From: PALSA-612 sp963711315
GTDB lineage: Bacteria > Actinomycetota > Thermoleophilia > Gaiellales > Gaiellaceae
Assembly: GCA_963711315.1 (NCBI GenBank)
Contig: CAVQDQ010000003.1
Location: 186,001-250,000, forward strand
Direction: 5' to 3'
DNA length: 64,000 nt
Shown here piece by piece: positions 33,467 through 41,971 of the stretch (position 1 is the first letter of the stretch; each line of letters opens with the position of its first letter). Under the pieces are notes generated by a model, which saw nothing but the letters and a program-made list of their open reading frames with translations, was not told the DNA's origin and searched no databases. A program made the translations under genes and the position numbers.

Positions 33467-36400
33467 CTACGAAACCGCTGCTTCGCCGAGGAGAGCCTTC
33501 ACCTCGGCGAAGAAGTCTGCCTCGGGCCGGACGCGGTAGTCGGGGCCTAGCTCGAGCGTTCGTGGGCCTTCCGAGGTCTCCAGCGCCACGACGACGCGGG
33601 CATCGCCCGGGAAGTCCTTGACGACGTGGCCAAGCTCGCGGACGATGCCGGCCCGCGCCGCCCGCGCGTCGACCTTCAGCCGAACCTCGGTGGGCACGCG
33701 CGCCGCCTCGAACGCGGAGACCTCGAGCGCGATGAGCTTCGTCTCGCCCTCCTGCTTGTGGTCGACGCGGCCCTTGACGACGAGCACCGTGTCGGCGTGG
33801 CACAGCTCGCGCGACGTCGCGAATACGCTGTTGAAGACGACCACCTCCGCCTCGCCGGAGAGATCGCCGAGGGAGAGGAAGACCATCGGATCGCCCTTCT
33901 TCGTCGTCAACTGCTTCACCGACGAGACGATGCCGCCGATCGTCACCACCTCGCCGTCACGACGCCGCTCGAGGTCGGCCACGCTCGAGTCGGTCTTGCG
34001 GCGCAGCTGGTCGCGGATGGCGTCGAGCGGATGCTCGGAGACGTAGATGCCGAGCGCCTCCTTCTCCAGCCGCAGCAGCTCGGGCTTGTCGAACTCGGCG
34101 GCTGAGATCACGGGGTAAGGCGCCGCCCTCGGCGCGTCGGCAGCGTCGGGGAGGTCGTCGAAGATCGAGGCCTGGCCGGCCGCGCGGTCGGCCTGCTTCG
34201 TCTGGCCGTACGACAGCGCATGCTCGAGCACGTCGAGCATTCCCTTGCGTGAGCCGCCCGTCGAGTCGAGCGCGCCTGCCTTCACGAGCGACTCCAGCGC
34301 ACGCTTGTTCACGAGCTGCGGGTCGATGCGCTCCGTGAAGTCCCAGAGCGTCACGAACGGACCGTCTGACTCACGCGCGGCGACGATCGCCTGCGACGCC
34401 GCCTCGCCGACGTTCTTGACAGCGTTGAGCCCAAAGCGGATCTTCCCTTCCACGACGGCGAAGTCGACCTGCGAGGCGTTCACGTCGGGCGGCAGGACCT
34501 CGATGCCCATCTCGTCGCACGCGTTGACGTAGTACGGCACGCGGTCCTTCGTGTTCATGACCGAGGAGATCAGCGCGGCCATGTACTGCGCCGTGTGGTG
34601 CGCCTTCAGGTATGCCGTGCGATAGGCGATGAGCGCGTAGCAAGCCGCGTGCGACTTGTTGAAGGAGTAGTCCTGCGCCTTCTCCATGTCGCTCCACAGC
34701 CCGCGAGCCACGTCCGCCGCCACGCCGTTCGCGATCGCGCCCTCGACGAACTTGTCCTTCAGGGACGCCATGAGCGAGTGGATCTTCTTGCCGATCGCCT
34801 TGCGAAGATCGTCGGCTTCCGCGGGAGAGAAGCCGGCCAGCTGCTTCGCGATCTCCATGTACTGCTCCTGGTAGATGCAGATGGCGTACGTGCCGCCCGT
34901 GATCTCCTCGAGCCGCGGGTCGGCGAACGTCACCGCCTCCTGGCCCGCCTTCCTCCGCGCGTAAACGGGGATGTACGACATCGGGCCGGGACGGAAGAGC
35001 GCGACGAGCGCGATGAGGTCCTCGAACTCCGTCGGCTTCACCTGCCGCAGCGCCTCACGCATGCCCGAGGACTCGAACTGGAAGACGCCGGCCGTGTCCC
35101 CCCGCTGGAGCATGGTGTATGTCGCCGCGTCGTCGAGGGGGATCGCGGCGATGTCGACGTCGCCGACGAGCCGCACCGCCGCGTCGATCACGTCGAGGTT
35201 GCGCAGGCCGAGGAAGTCGATCTTCAGGAGGCCGAGGGCCTCGACGTCGCCCATCGCCAGCTGAGTGACGAGCTCCTGATCGGCGCCCTTCTGCTGGAGC
35301 GGCACGATGTCCGTCAGCGGCCGGTCGGCGATGACGACGCCGGCTGCGTGGATCGAGTCCTGGCGCACCAGCCCCTCGAGGGGCTTCGCCAGATCGACGA
35401 TCTCGCGGACGAGCGGGTCCTCGTCGTACGCCGCCCGGAGCTCCTGGCCGGGCTTCATCGACTCGTCGAGGTAGACCTTCGGCCCTTCCGGGACGAGCTT
35501 CGCGATCCGGTCGACGGTGCCGTACGGCACTTCGAGCACGCGGCCGGCGTCGCGAATGGCGGCGCGCGCCATCATCGTCCCGAAGGTGATGATCTGCGCC
35601 ACGCGGTCGCGGCCGTACTTCTCGGCGGCGTAATTGATCACGCGGTCGCGGCCGGCGACAGCGAAGTCGATGTCGATGTCGGGCATTGACTTGCGGCCCG
35701 GGTTCAGCATGCGCTCGAAGAGGAGGTCGTACTTCATCGGGTCGACCTCCGTGATGCCGAGGCAGTAGGCGACGAGCGAGCCGGCGGTCGATCCTCGTCC
35801 GGGGCCGACGCTGATGCCGTTCTCGCGCGCGAACGAGATGAGGTCCCAGACGATGAGGAAGTAGTCGGCGAAGCCCATCTCGCGGATGGTCTTCAGCTCG
35901 AACGCGAGCCGGTCGTCGAGCTCCGGGGTGCGCTGCGGGTAGCGGCTGGGGAGCCCGTCCTCGGCGAGCTCCACGAGGTACTCGAACGCGTCGCGGCCCT
36001 CAGGCGTCGGGTACGACGGCAGCAGGATCTGGCCGAGCTCGAGCGTCACGGTGCAGCGCTCGGCGATCTCGAGCGTGCGGGCGAGCGCCTCCTCATGGCC
36101 CGGGAAGTCGGCGAGCATCTCGGCCTGGGACTTGAAGAAGAACTGGTCGGTGTCGAACTTCCAGCGGTTCGGGTTCTTGAGCGAGTCCCCCGACTGGATG
36201 CAGAGCAGCGCCTCGTGGGCCAGCGCATCCTCGTGGCGAAGGTAGTGGACGTCGCCGGTGGCCACGAGCGGCAAGCCGGCCGTCGTTGCGAGCTTCACCA
36301 GCTCGGGGTTGATCCGCTGCTGCTCGGCGAGCCCGGCATTCTGGATCTCGACGTAGGTCGAGTCGCGCCCGAAGACCTGTGCCAGGCGGTCGAGATCGGC

Positions 36401-36889
36401 GGCGGCATCCTGCGGCCGGCTCTCCTCCAGCGCCTTGCAGACCCGGCCTGAGAGGCAACCCGACAGCGCCACGATTCCTTTCGAGTGCCGCTCGAGCAGC
36501 TCCCAGTCGACGCGGGGCTTGTAGTAGTAGCCCTCGAGGTAGCCGAGCGAGGAGAGCTTGATGAGGTTGCCGTAGCCCTCGTTCGTCTCGGCCAGCAGCG
36601 TCAGGTGCGCGTAGCCCTTGGCCTGCCGGTGGCGGTCTTCCGCGACGTACACCTCGCAGCCGAGCACCGGCTTGACGCCTTGTTCGCCGCACTCCCGATA
36701 GAGCTCGACCGCGCCCGCAAGCGAGCCGTGATCCGTGAGGGCGACGGCCGGCATCTCGAGCTCGGCGGCCCGAGCAGCGAGAGCCGGTATGCGGCATGCC
36801 CCATCGAGGATCGAGTACTCCGAGTGGACGTGGAGGTGAACGAAGGGAGCGCTACGTGTAACAGCGGAGGGCACGGGCCAACCGATCAT
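33467..36889 (-). CDS. dnaE: DNA polymerase III alpha subunit
   Basis: This ~1140-residue replicase has the PHP domain first (FVHLHVHSEYSILDGACRI, LTDHGSL), then the polymerase palm with GPGRGSTAGSLVAYCLGITEVDP and MPDIDIDF (catalytic aspartates). FNKSHAACYALIAYRTAYLK, a helix-hairpin-helix part and an OB domain (TIGGIVSSVKQL, KKGDPMVFLSLGDLSGEAEVVVF) follow. The ATG at 36889 is preferred; a GTG 6 codons downstream is possible. Upstream in-frame codons are shadow. Length is normal for DnaE1. Confidence 0.95.
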   Translation of the reverse strand: MIGWPVPSAVTRSAPFVHLHVHSEYSILDGACRIPALAARAAELEMPAVALTDHGSLAGAVELYRECGEQGVKPVLGCEVYVAEDRHRQAKGYAHLTLLAETNEGYGNLIKLSSLGYLEGYYYKPRVDWELLERHSKGIVALSGCLSGRVCKALEESRPQDAAADLDRLAQVFGRDSTYVEIQNAGLAEQQRINPELVKLATTAGLPLVATGDVHYLRHEDALAHEALLCIQSGDSLKNPNRWKFDTDQFFFKSQAEMLADFPGHEEALARTLEIAERCTVTLELGQILLPSYPTPEGRDAFEYLVELAEDGLPSRYPQRTPELDDRLAFELKTIREMGFADYFLIVWDLISFARENGISVGPGRGSTAGSLVAYCLGITEVDPMKYDLLFERMLNPGRKSMPDIDIDFAVAGRDRVINYAAEKYGRDRVAQIITFGTMMARAAIRDAGRVLEVPYGTVDRIAKLVPEGPKVYLDESMKPGQELRAAYDEDPLVREIVDLAKPLEGLVRQDSIHAAGVVIADRPLTDIVPLQQKGADQELVTQLAMGDVEALGLLKIDFLGLRNLDVIDAAVRLVGDVDIAAIPLDDAATYTMLQRGDTAGVFQFESSGMREALRQVKPTEFEDLIALVALFRPGPMSYIPVYARRKAGQEAVTFADPRLEEITGGTYAICIYQEQYMEIAKQLAGFSPAEADDLRKAIGKKIHSLMASLKDKFVEGAIANGVAADVARGLWSDMEKAQDYSFNKSHAACYALIAYRTAYLKAHHTAQYMAALISSVMNTKDRVPYYVNACDEMGIEVLPPDVNASQVDFAVVEGKIRFGLNAVKNVGEAASQAIVAARESDGPFVTLWDFTERIDPQLVNKRALESLVKAGALDSTGGSRKGMLDVLEHALSYGQTKQADRAAGQASIFDDLPDAADAPRAAPYPVISAAEFDKPELLRLEKEALGIYVSEHPLDAIRDQLRRKTDSSVADLERRRDGEVVTIGGIVSSVKQLTTKKGDPMVFLSLGDLSGEAEVVVFNSVFATSRELCHADTVLVVKGRVDHKQEGETKLIALEVSAFEAARVPTEVRLKVDARAARAGIVRELGHVVKDFPGDARVVVALETSEGPRTLELGPDYRVRPEADFFAEVKALLGEAAVS

Positions 36890-36914
36890 AGAAACGGGAG
36901 TGGATGCCGGTCGG

Positions 36915-38072
36915 CTATTCGACCGTCTGGTACACGCGGACGCCCAGCGATGGGAAGCGCTCGCTGAACGTATCGCCGTCCGGGCGGACGCGGCGACCAC
37001 TCCCCACGACGGTGAGGACACGACCGTTTAGGCCGGGCACCGTGATTGCCGCCTGAGCCGGCTTGTAGCCGGCGTTGGCAACGATGATGGTGAGTCGGCC
37101 GTTGTGCCTCCGCGCTCCCGCTTTGACGAGGCCGTCCGCCGGCTCGACTCGCGCAGCCACCTCCGGCGCAGTCAGCTCTGGGCCGAGCTCGCGCACCGTC
37201 TGAGTAACCTCCGCGATCGCCTTGCCGACGTCGCCCGTCCACGCCGCAGGCGGGAAGAACCCGAGGCCTTTGGCGCCGCCTGCGATCGCGAGCCACGACT
37301 CCGCCCGCACCGTGGCGGGCGTGACGGCGTTCGGCCCGTCGTGTGGGCAGATCATGCCGGCCGCCTCGATCCACTGAAACGTCGGCTTGCCTTTCGCGAG
37401 CTCGACGAGCTCCTGCTGGGAGAAGTAGACATCCACAAGCCGTTCCGGGCGGCACCAGTACGTGAGTGGATAGAGGTCGAAACCGACCATGTCCGCCTTC
37501 GCGACCAGCCCCGGATACATGCCCCGGCCCTGGGGGAGCGGCGCCGCCCATGAGTAGAAGTGGTTGGTGAGGGTCAGGAAGCGCACGCCGTGGCTCGGGT
37601 CGATCGTCGGCATGGTCTTCGCCGTGAGCCCTTGCCCGTCGGGCTCGTCGGGATAGAAGACACCGACGACGGCGCCGGGGTCTGGGATGGCTTCGCCCGT
37701 GACGGCTGCCGACAACGCGCGATCGCCGAGGGCGTGGAGCTGTGCCTCCAGCCCGCCACAGCGGTTGGCGGCGTAGAGGTTCGTGCCCACGGGCAGGCTC
37801 GTCTCGAACCCGTCAGTGCATTCACCCCACGACATGATGGGGAAGAACGGCTTGCCGTCGACGACGAGCCGGCCGTCCCGCACAGCCGCCCCGTGCTGCG
37901 GTGCGGGTGGGGGCGGAGGTGGGGGTGGAGCCGCCTCGGACGGCGGCGGTGGAGGATGGGCACTCGGCAACGGTTGCTCCTCCTCACCTCGCGCGAGCAG
38001 GACCACGGCGATGACGGTCGCCAACAGCAGCCCGGCGCCGAGCGCGACGTACTCTCGGCGCGGCCGCCTCAC
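36915..38072 (-). CDS. Secreted, glycoside-hydrolase-like protein with Pro-rich linker
   Basis: This 385-residue protein starts with a signal anchor (YVALGAGLLLATVIAVVLLA), then a Pro-rich linker (residues 30-60), then a domain beginning GKPFFPIMSWGECTDGFETS with a barrel-like pattern (VGFDLYPLTYWCRP, FQWIEAAGMIC, GAKGLGFFPPAAWT). The end is beta-rich (RLTIIVANAGYKPAQAAITV). This resembles extracellular TIM-barrel glycosidases with a C-terminal beta domain. Catalytic acids are not certain. It overlaps the upstream nfi gene by 4 nt. Confidence 0.6.
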   Translation of the reverse strand: MRRPRREYVALGAGLLLATVIAVVLLARGEEEQPLPSAHPPPPPSEAAPPPPPPPPAPQHGAAVRDGRLVVDGKPFFPIMSWGECTDGFETSLPVGTNLYAANRCGGLEAQLHALGDRALSAAVTGEAIPDPGAVVGVFYPDEPDGQGLTAKTMPTIDPSHGVRFLTLTNHFYSWAAPLPQGRGMYPGLVAKADMVGFDLYPLTYWCRPERLVDVYFSQQELVELAKGKPTFQWIEAAGMICPHDGPNAVTPATVRAESWLAIAGGAKGLGFFPPAAWTGDVGKAIAEVTQTVRELGPELTAPEVAARVEPADGLVKAGARRHNGRLTIIVANAGYKPAQAAITVPGLNGRVLTVVGSGRRVRPDGDTFSERFPSLGVRVYQTVE

Positions 38073-38741
38073 GCCAGCGGAAGCGCTTGCTGCCCGCGCA
38101 GACGGCGCGCGGCAGCCCTCGCACGGCGGAGTGGCTCCGGCGAGCGGGCCCGCTCCGTCGCAGCGAGCACGACCTCAACGGCCGCTTCGGGCCCGGTGCG
38201 CCACGCCGCGTGCGCTGCTATCGGCCGCGAGCCAGGCTTCGTCCGCACCCAGTAGCCGACGCGCTCGCTGTTGAGCACGAGCTCGCTCGTTGCGCCTCGC
38301 TCGTCGGCGGGCCACTCGCCTTCGGCTCCAAACGGCCGGTGTGTCACGCCCACGGTAGGCATCCCGAGAACAGCACCCAGATGGAGCGCGAGCCCGCAAC
38401 GCCGCGGGTGGTCCCGGCCGGTGGCATCCACGAGCAGCACGTCGGGGAGGGCGCTGAGCCCGTGTATCGCACGCTCCAGCAGCGAGCCCTGCCGCAGCGC
38501 AAGCCGTCCCGGCGCGTAGCCGGCCGCAGCCTCTCCTGTGACGACTGCGACCTCGTCACCGCACGCTGCAGCTGCGAACCCCCGATCACCCACGGAACCG
38601 TTCCCGGGGCCGACCTGTTCGAAACACACGAACACTGCGCCCACCGTGTAGCGGCCGAGCGGCCGCCAGGCGGTCCAGATCTCAGCCGCCAGCCGATCCT
38701 GCTCGGAGGTCGAGCCGCCCGGGGGACTGCGGCCAACTCAT
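38069..38741 (-). CDS. nfi: Endonuclease V, one frameshift
   Basis: Endonuclease V nicks DNA near deaminated bases such as inosine. The core is clear: RYTVGAVFVCFEQVGPGNG, LLVDATGRDHPRRCGLALHL (catalytic Asp) and VLGMPTVGVTHRPF. The obvious open frame begins at MGAVF, but the true N terminus lies upstream in another frame. MSWPQSPGRLD breaks near 38708, and removing one C gives SEQDRLAAEIWTAWRPLGRY. Corrected length is 223 residues, the family length. It overlaps the secreted protein downstream. Confidence 0.85.
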
Positions 38742-38777
38742 GCCCGCTCATAGTGCCTGGTGCGGGCGGCCCGCGGT

Positions 38778-39017
38778 CTACGAAGTGGCGTCGTCTACGG
38801 CGTCGGCGGCGTCCTTCGCCGCTCCGGACGCAGCATCGGCGGCGTCGTTGGCCGCACCGGACGCAGCATCGGCGACCTCCTCGGCCTTGTCCGCGGCGGT
38901 GTCGCCCCAAGACGAGGCGGTGTCGGAAGCCGTGTCCCAATCGTCGTGCCCCTGCTTCTTCCGCCAGAAGAAGACGACGGCGCCGACGGCGGCGAGCATT
39001 ACGAGCAGCTTCTTCAT
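38778..39017 (-). CDS. Membrane-anchored LEA-like protein with 11-residue repeats
   Basis: This 79-residue protein has an N-terminal membrane span (KKLLVMLAAVGAVVFFW), then four consecutive 11-residue units each ending in Asp: TASDTASSWGD, TAADKAEEVAD, AASGAANDAAD and AASGAAKDAAD, before a short tail. Two units are encoded by a 33-bp direct repeat with 18 identical bases (38824-38841 and 38857-38874). Such 11-mers form right-handed amphipathic helices in LEA group 3 proteins. A GAAAGGAG Shine-Dalgarno sequence precedes the ATG. It may protect membranes during desiccation, by analogy only. Confidence 0.7.
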   Translation of the reverse strand: MKKLLVMLAAVGAVVFFWRKKQGHDDWDTASDTASSWGDTAADKAEEVADAASGAANDAADAASGAAKDAADAVDDATS

Positions 39018-39053
39018 GTCACTCCTTTCCGAAGGTCATTGAGGCTATTCGAT

Positions 39054-40470
39054 TCACGAGCTTTGCGTCGAGGCGGTGGCGCGGCGCCGTGGGCCTACGT
39101 GGATGGGCCGGCCGAGCGCGACGAGACCCGCCTCCTTGAACGCCTCGGACAGTGTGGGATGCGCGGTCATGCCGTCGGCGACCGTCTCCACCGTCGCCTC
39201 CGCGTCGAGGGCGACAACGGCCGCCTCGATGAGGTCGGTCACATGTGGGCCGACCATGACCACGCCGAGCAGCTCCCCGTACCGGCTCTCGTGGATCGAC
39301 TTGACCCACCCGACGGTCTCGTTCTGCATCACCGCGCGGGCATTCGCCGCCCACGGGAACCTGCCGACAGCGACGTCGTCGCCGTGCTCCTCCCGCGCCT
39401 CCGCCTCGGTCAGGCCGACGCCCGCGATCTCCGGGTCGGTGTAGATCGGGCGCGGCACGGCTCGTGCACCCATGGCCGCCTCGTGCCCCGTCGCGTTCTC
39501 TGCGGCGATCTCACCCTCGCGGAACGCCGTATGCGCGAGCTGCCAGTAGCCGGCGCAGTCGCCCACCGCGTAGATGTGCGGCAACCGACGTGCGGCGATG
39601 GTCGTCCGTCGCGATGCCCTGGCGCGTGTCGAACTGCACGCCGGCCTGCTCGAGGCCGATGCCCTCGACGAGCGGCGCGCGACCGACGGAGACGAGCATG
39701 CGGTCCGCCTGGACGGTCTCTCCCTCACCGAAGTGCACGGTGAGCCCGTCCATGCCCTCCTCCACCTTCGTGCATTGCTTGCCGAGCTGCAGGGCGATCC
39801 CGCGCTTGCCGAACTGCTTCGCGAGCTCCTTGGTCGCGTCCTCGTCCTCCTGCGGGATCAGCGTGTCGAGCATCTCGATGATCGTCACCTCGGAGCCGAA
39901 ACGCTGGAAGATGGACGCGAACTCGCAGCCGATGATGCCGCCGCCCAGGACCGCGAGTCGGCGCGGCACTTCCGTCTGCGCGAGCAGCCCCGTCGAGTCG
40001 ACGCAGCGGGCCGAGTCGAGCCCGGGAATCGGCGGCCGCATCGGGTAGGCGCCCGTGGCGACGATCGCAGAGGTGAAGGTCACGTCCTCGCCGCCCTCGA
40101 CGGCAATCGTGCCCGCGTCCTTGAAGCGGCCCTTGCCGCGCACCCACTCGACGCCGTTCGCCTTGAAAAGCAGGGCGACGCCGCTTGTCATCTGCTTCGA
40201 GACGCCGTCCTTCCACTCGTTGGCGGCGCCGAAGTCGAGCTGCGGCGCGCCTACGATGACGCCGAGCTTCGCAAACGTCTCCTCGGCCTCCTTGAGGCCG
40301 TGCGCGGTCTGCACCCAGGCTTTCGTGGGAATGCAGCCGACGCGGAGGCACGTGCCTCCCAGCTCGGCTTCCTGCTCGATGCAGACGACCTTCACGCCCA
40401 GCTGAGCGGCTCGGATGGCGGCCGTGTAGCCGCCCGGTCCGCCCCCGAGGACGGCGACGTCGCATTCCAT
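39054..40470 (-). CDS. lpd: Dihydrolipoamide dehydrogenase (E3), one frameshift
   Basis: This ~471-residue FAD enzyme begins DVAVLGGGPGGYTAAIRAAQ with the redox disulfide in GGTCLRVGCIPTKAW (CxxxxC), an NAD-binding LAVLGGGIIGCEFA, and the C-terminal His in TAHPTLSEAFKEA. One extra G near 39585 breaks the frame; deleting it joins DDHRRTS to LPHIYAVGDCAG. It reoxidises lipoyl groups of 2-oxoacid dehydrogenases. The E1/E2 genes lie 1.5 kb upstream on the same strand, separated by small genes. The start follows a TAGGAT box by 6 nt. Confidence 0.92.
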
Positions 40471-40476
40471 CGTTCG

Positions 40477-40482
40477 ATCCTA
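40477..40482 (-). promoter_or_regulatory. Putative -10 box of lpd
   Basis: TAGGAT on the minus strand, 6 nt before the lpd ATG. The divergent VOC gene has its own TAGCCT six bases further right. Confidence 0.5.
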
Positions 40483-40487
40483 TCGAC

Positions 40488-40493
40488 TAGCCT
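40488..40493 (+). promoter_or_regulatory. Putative -10 box of the VOC gene at 40503
   Basis: TAGCCT, 9 nt before the GTG start; would give a leader of two or three bases. Confidence 0.35.
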
Positions 40494-40502
40494 CAGAGCG
40501 CC

Positions 40503-40815
40503 GTGCTGAGCGAGATCGCGCTGTTCACGGACGATGTGGAGGCCCTCGTCGGCTTCTATCGTCGGGTGCTCGGGACGCGAACCGACGGCGTCCTGGCCCG
40601 GTGGGGCGACGTTCGACGTCGACGGCGTGACGCTGCTCGTCCACGTGCGTGGTGAGGCCCCGGAGGGCATGCCGCCGAACACCGACCACTTCGCGATTCG
40701 CGTTTCTGACGTGGACGCCGAGGCGGCGCGGCTCGGCACGGAGGCGAAGGACTACGACTGGGGCCGGTCGGCGTACCTCACGGATCCCGACGGCCGCCTC
40801 GTCGAGCTTCAGTAA
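40503..40815 (+). CDS. VOC family protein, one frameshift
   Basis: The GTG start gives LSEIALFTDDVEALVGFYRR and VLGT; one extra C near 40577 then breaks the frame. Deleting it continues as EPTASWPGGATFDVDGVTLL, HFAIRVSDVDAEAARLG and a LTDPDGRLVELQ end. Corrected length is 103 residues, a single short VOC module. Substrate unknown. It is divergent from lpd and its stop overlaps the convergent PIN toxin gene. Confidence 0.75.
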
Positions 40816-41198
40816 GCCGCACCCGGCGCGACGGTCGTGTAACCCAGAGCGCGCGTGGCATCCGCCAGGCGTCGATCATAGACGACCACCTCGTCTGGGT
40901 CGACGAGCTGCAGCGCGGCAAGGTGAATCGCGTCGAGCGTCCGCAGCGTCGCCGACGCAAGATGGCAGGCAGCCTCGATGATCGCCTCCCCGACGGGAGC
41001 TAACAGCAACTCTTCGAGTAGCGAACGTGCGTCGGCCTGGACTGCGAGCGAAGGACTCGCGATGCGGACTGCCCGGGCCACCTCAATTCGAGCTACTAGG
41101 CTCGACGCCAGCTGCGCGGGAGACCGCCGGAGGTACTCCTTCAGCGCCTCGCTCTCCGGCTCGTCGACAACGAGCTTCACGAGCGCCGAGGAATCCAC
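40809..41198 (-). CDS. PIN-domain toxin (VapC-like)
   Basis: This 129-residue PIN-domain protein has the expected acidic residues: MDSSALVKLVVDEPE near the start, EVARAV, RTLDAIHLAALQL and a final VVYDRRLADAT. VapC toxins are RNases that cut tRNA or rRNA. It follows a Phd-like antitoxin gene by 16 bp on the same strand, the normal antitoxin-first order. The GTG start is the only candidate in the right place. Activity is inferred from fold. Confidence 0.85.
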   Translation of the reverse strand: MDSSALVKLVVDEPESEALKEYLRRSPAQLASSLVARIEVARAVRIASPSLAVQADARSLLEELLLAPVGEAIIEAACHLASATLRTLDAIHLAALQLVDPDEVVVYDRRLADATRALGYTTVAPGAAY

Positions 41199-41214
41199 AT
41201 AGACGACGCGCTCC

Positions 41215-41478
41215 TCAGCGACTATTGCGATCGTCCTCCAGCGCCTCGCTCGCCGTCATCGGTCCAGTCACCGGATGGAGAGGTCGGAATTGGAGCGCCC
41301 TCTTCGGAAGGGTGACCAGCCCGGCCGCAGCAAGCTGCTCGATGCGGCCTTTGACGACGGGTGACAACAGCGCGACGGGCTCGCCGTCGTGCGTGATCTC
41401 GATCGACTCGCCGGCGCGAACCTCGCGAATCGTCTTCGTGAGCGTGTCGCGTAGCTCCCGGATTCCCATTCGCCGCAT
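41215..41478 (-). CDS. Phd/YefM-family antitoxin (VapB-like)
   Basis: This ~87-residue antitoxin starts MRRMGIRELRDTLTKTIREV and continues RAGESIEITHDGEPVALLSPV, the Phd/YefM DNA-binding fold. The C-terminal half (VTLPKRALQFRPLHPVTG) is the likely toxin-binding part. Among three in-frame ATGs, 41478 is chosen because a TAACAT box lies 8 nt upstream. It lies just before the PIN gene. A 14-bp palindrome covers the start codon and probably mediates autoregulation. Confidence 0.82.
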   Translation of the reverse strand: MRRMGIRELRDTLTKTIREVRAGESIEITHDGEPVALLSPVVKGRIEQLAAAGLVTLPKRALQFRPLHPVTGPMTASEALEDDRNSR

Positions 41479-41489
41479 GTGGCCACATG
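41476..41489. promoter_or_regulatory. 14-bp palindrome over the antitoxin start, with -10 box
   Basis: CATGTGG and CCACATG form a perfect palindrome that includes the antitoxin ATG. The -10 box TAACAT (41487-41492, minus) overlaps its left arm. Binding here by the toxin-antitoxin complex would block both transcription and the start, as in other autoregulated pairs. Confidence 0.5.
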
Positions 41490-41502
41490 TTACCACACGA
41501 GG

Positions 41503-41961
41503 TTACAACTGGGCGCGCATGATCCAGGCGCCGCCGCGCTCGCCTACCTTCTCGAAGCCGTGGCGCTGATACAGCGCGAGCGCGGGATTGTCGGGCTCGA
41601 CGCTGAGGCTGACCGCCCCGTAGCCGTCTTCTCTTGCCTGCGCGAGCAGCGACGTCAGGAGCTCGGCCCCGTACCCGCGGCCGCGACGGCTGGGCACGAC
41701 TGCGATCGTCAGCTCGGGCGTCTGATCGTCGACGAAGCCGTAGCCCGGCTGCGCCTCGCTGAACAGCCGATACCACGCGGCCCCCACCGGCTGAAAGCCC
41801 TCGATGAGGATGAGCGCCCGGTCTCCCGGCCGTCCCCAGCCCTCGACGTACCGCGACACCGGCAGGTCGCGAAGCTCGGGCTCCTCCCAGCGCCAGTAGT
41901 ACGCGTGTCGCAGCATGTCCCGGAGGAAGGCCGCGTCGTTCGCGTCACCTCGCCGGATCAC
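41503..41961 (-). CDS. GNAT family N-acetyltransferase
   Basis: This 152-residue protein is a full GNAT: MIRRGDANDAAFLRDMLRHA, ELTIAVVPSRRGRGYGAELL (RRGRGYG acetyl-CoA loop), and the final SVEPDNPALALYQRHGFEKVG. The GTG start lies 10 bp after the E2 gene stop, so it may be part of the 2-oxoacid dehydrogenase operon. The substrate is unknown. Confidence 0.85.
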   Translation of the reverse strand: MIRRGDANDAAFLRDMLRHAYYWRWEEPELRDLPVSRYVEGWGRPGDRALILIEGFQPVGAAWYRLFSEAQPGYGFVDDQTPELTIAVVPSRRGRGYGAELLTSLLAQAREDGYGAVSLSVEPDNPALALYQRHGFEKVGERGGAWIMRAQL

Positions 41962-41971
41962 GGCGGCACGC

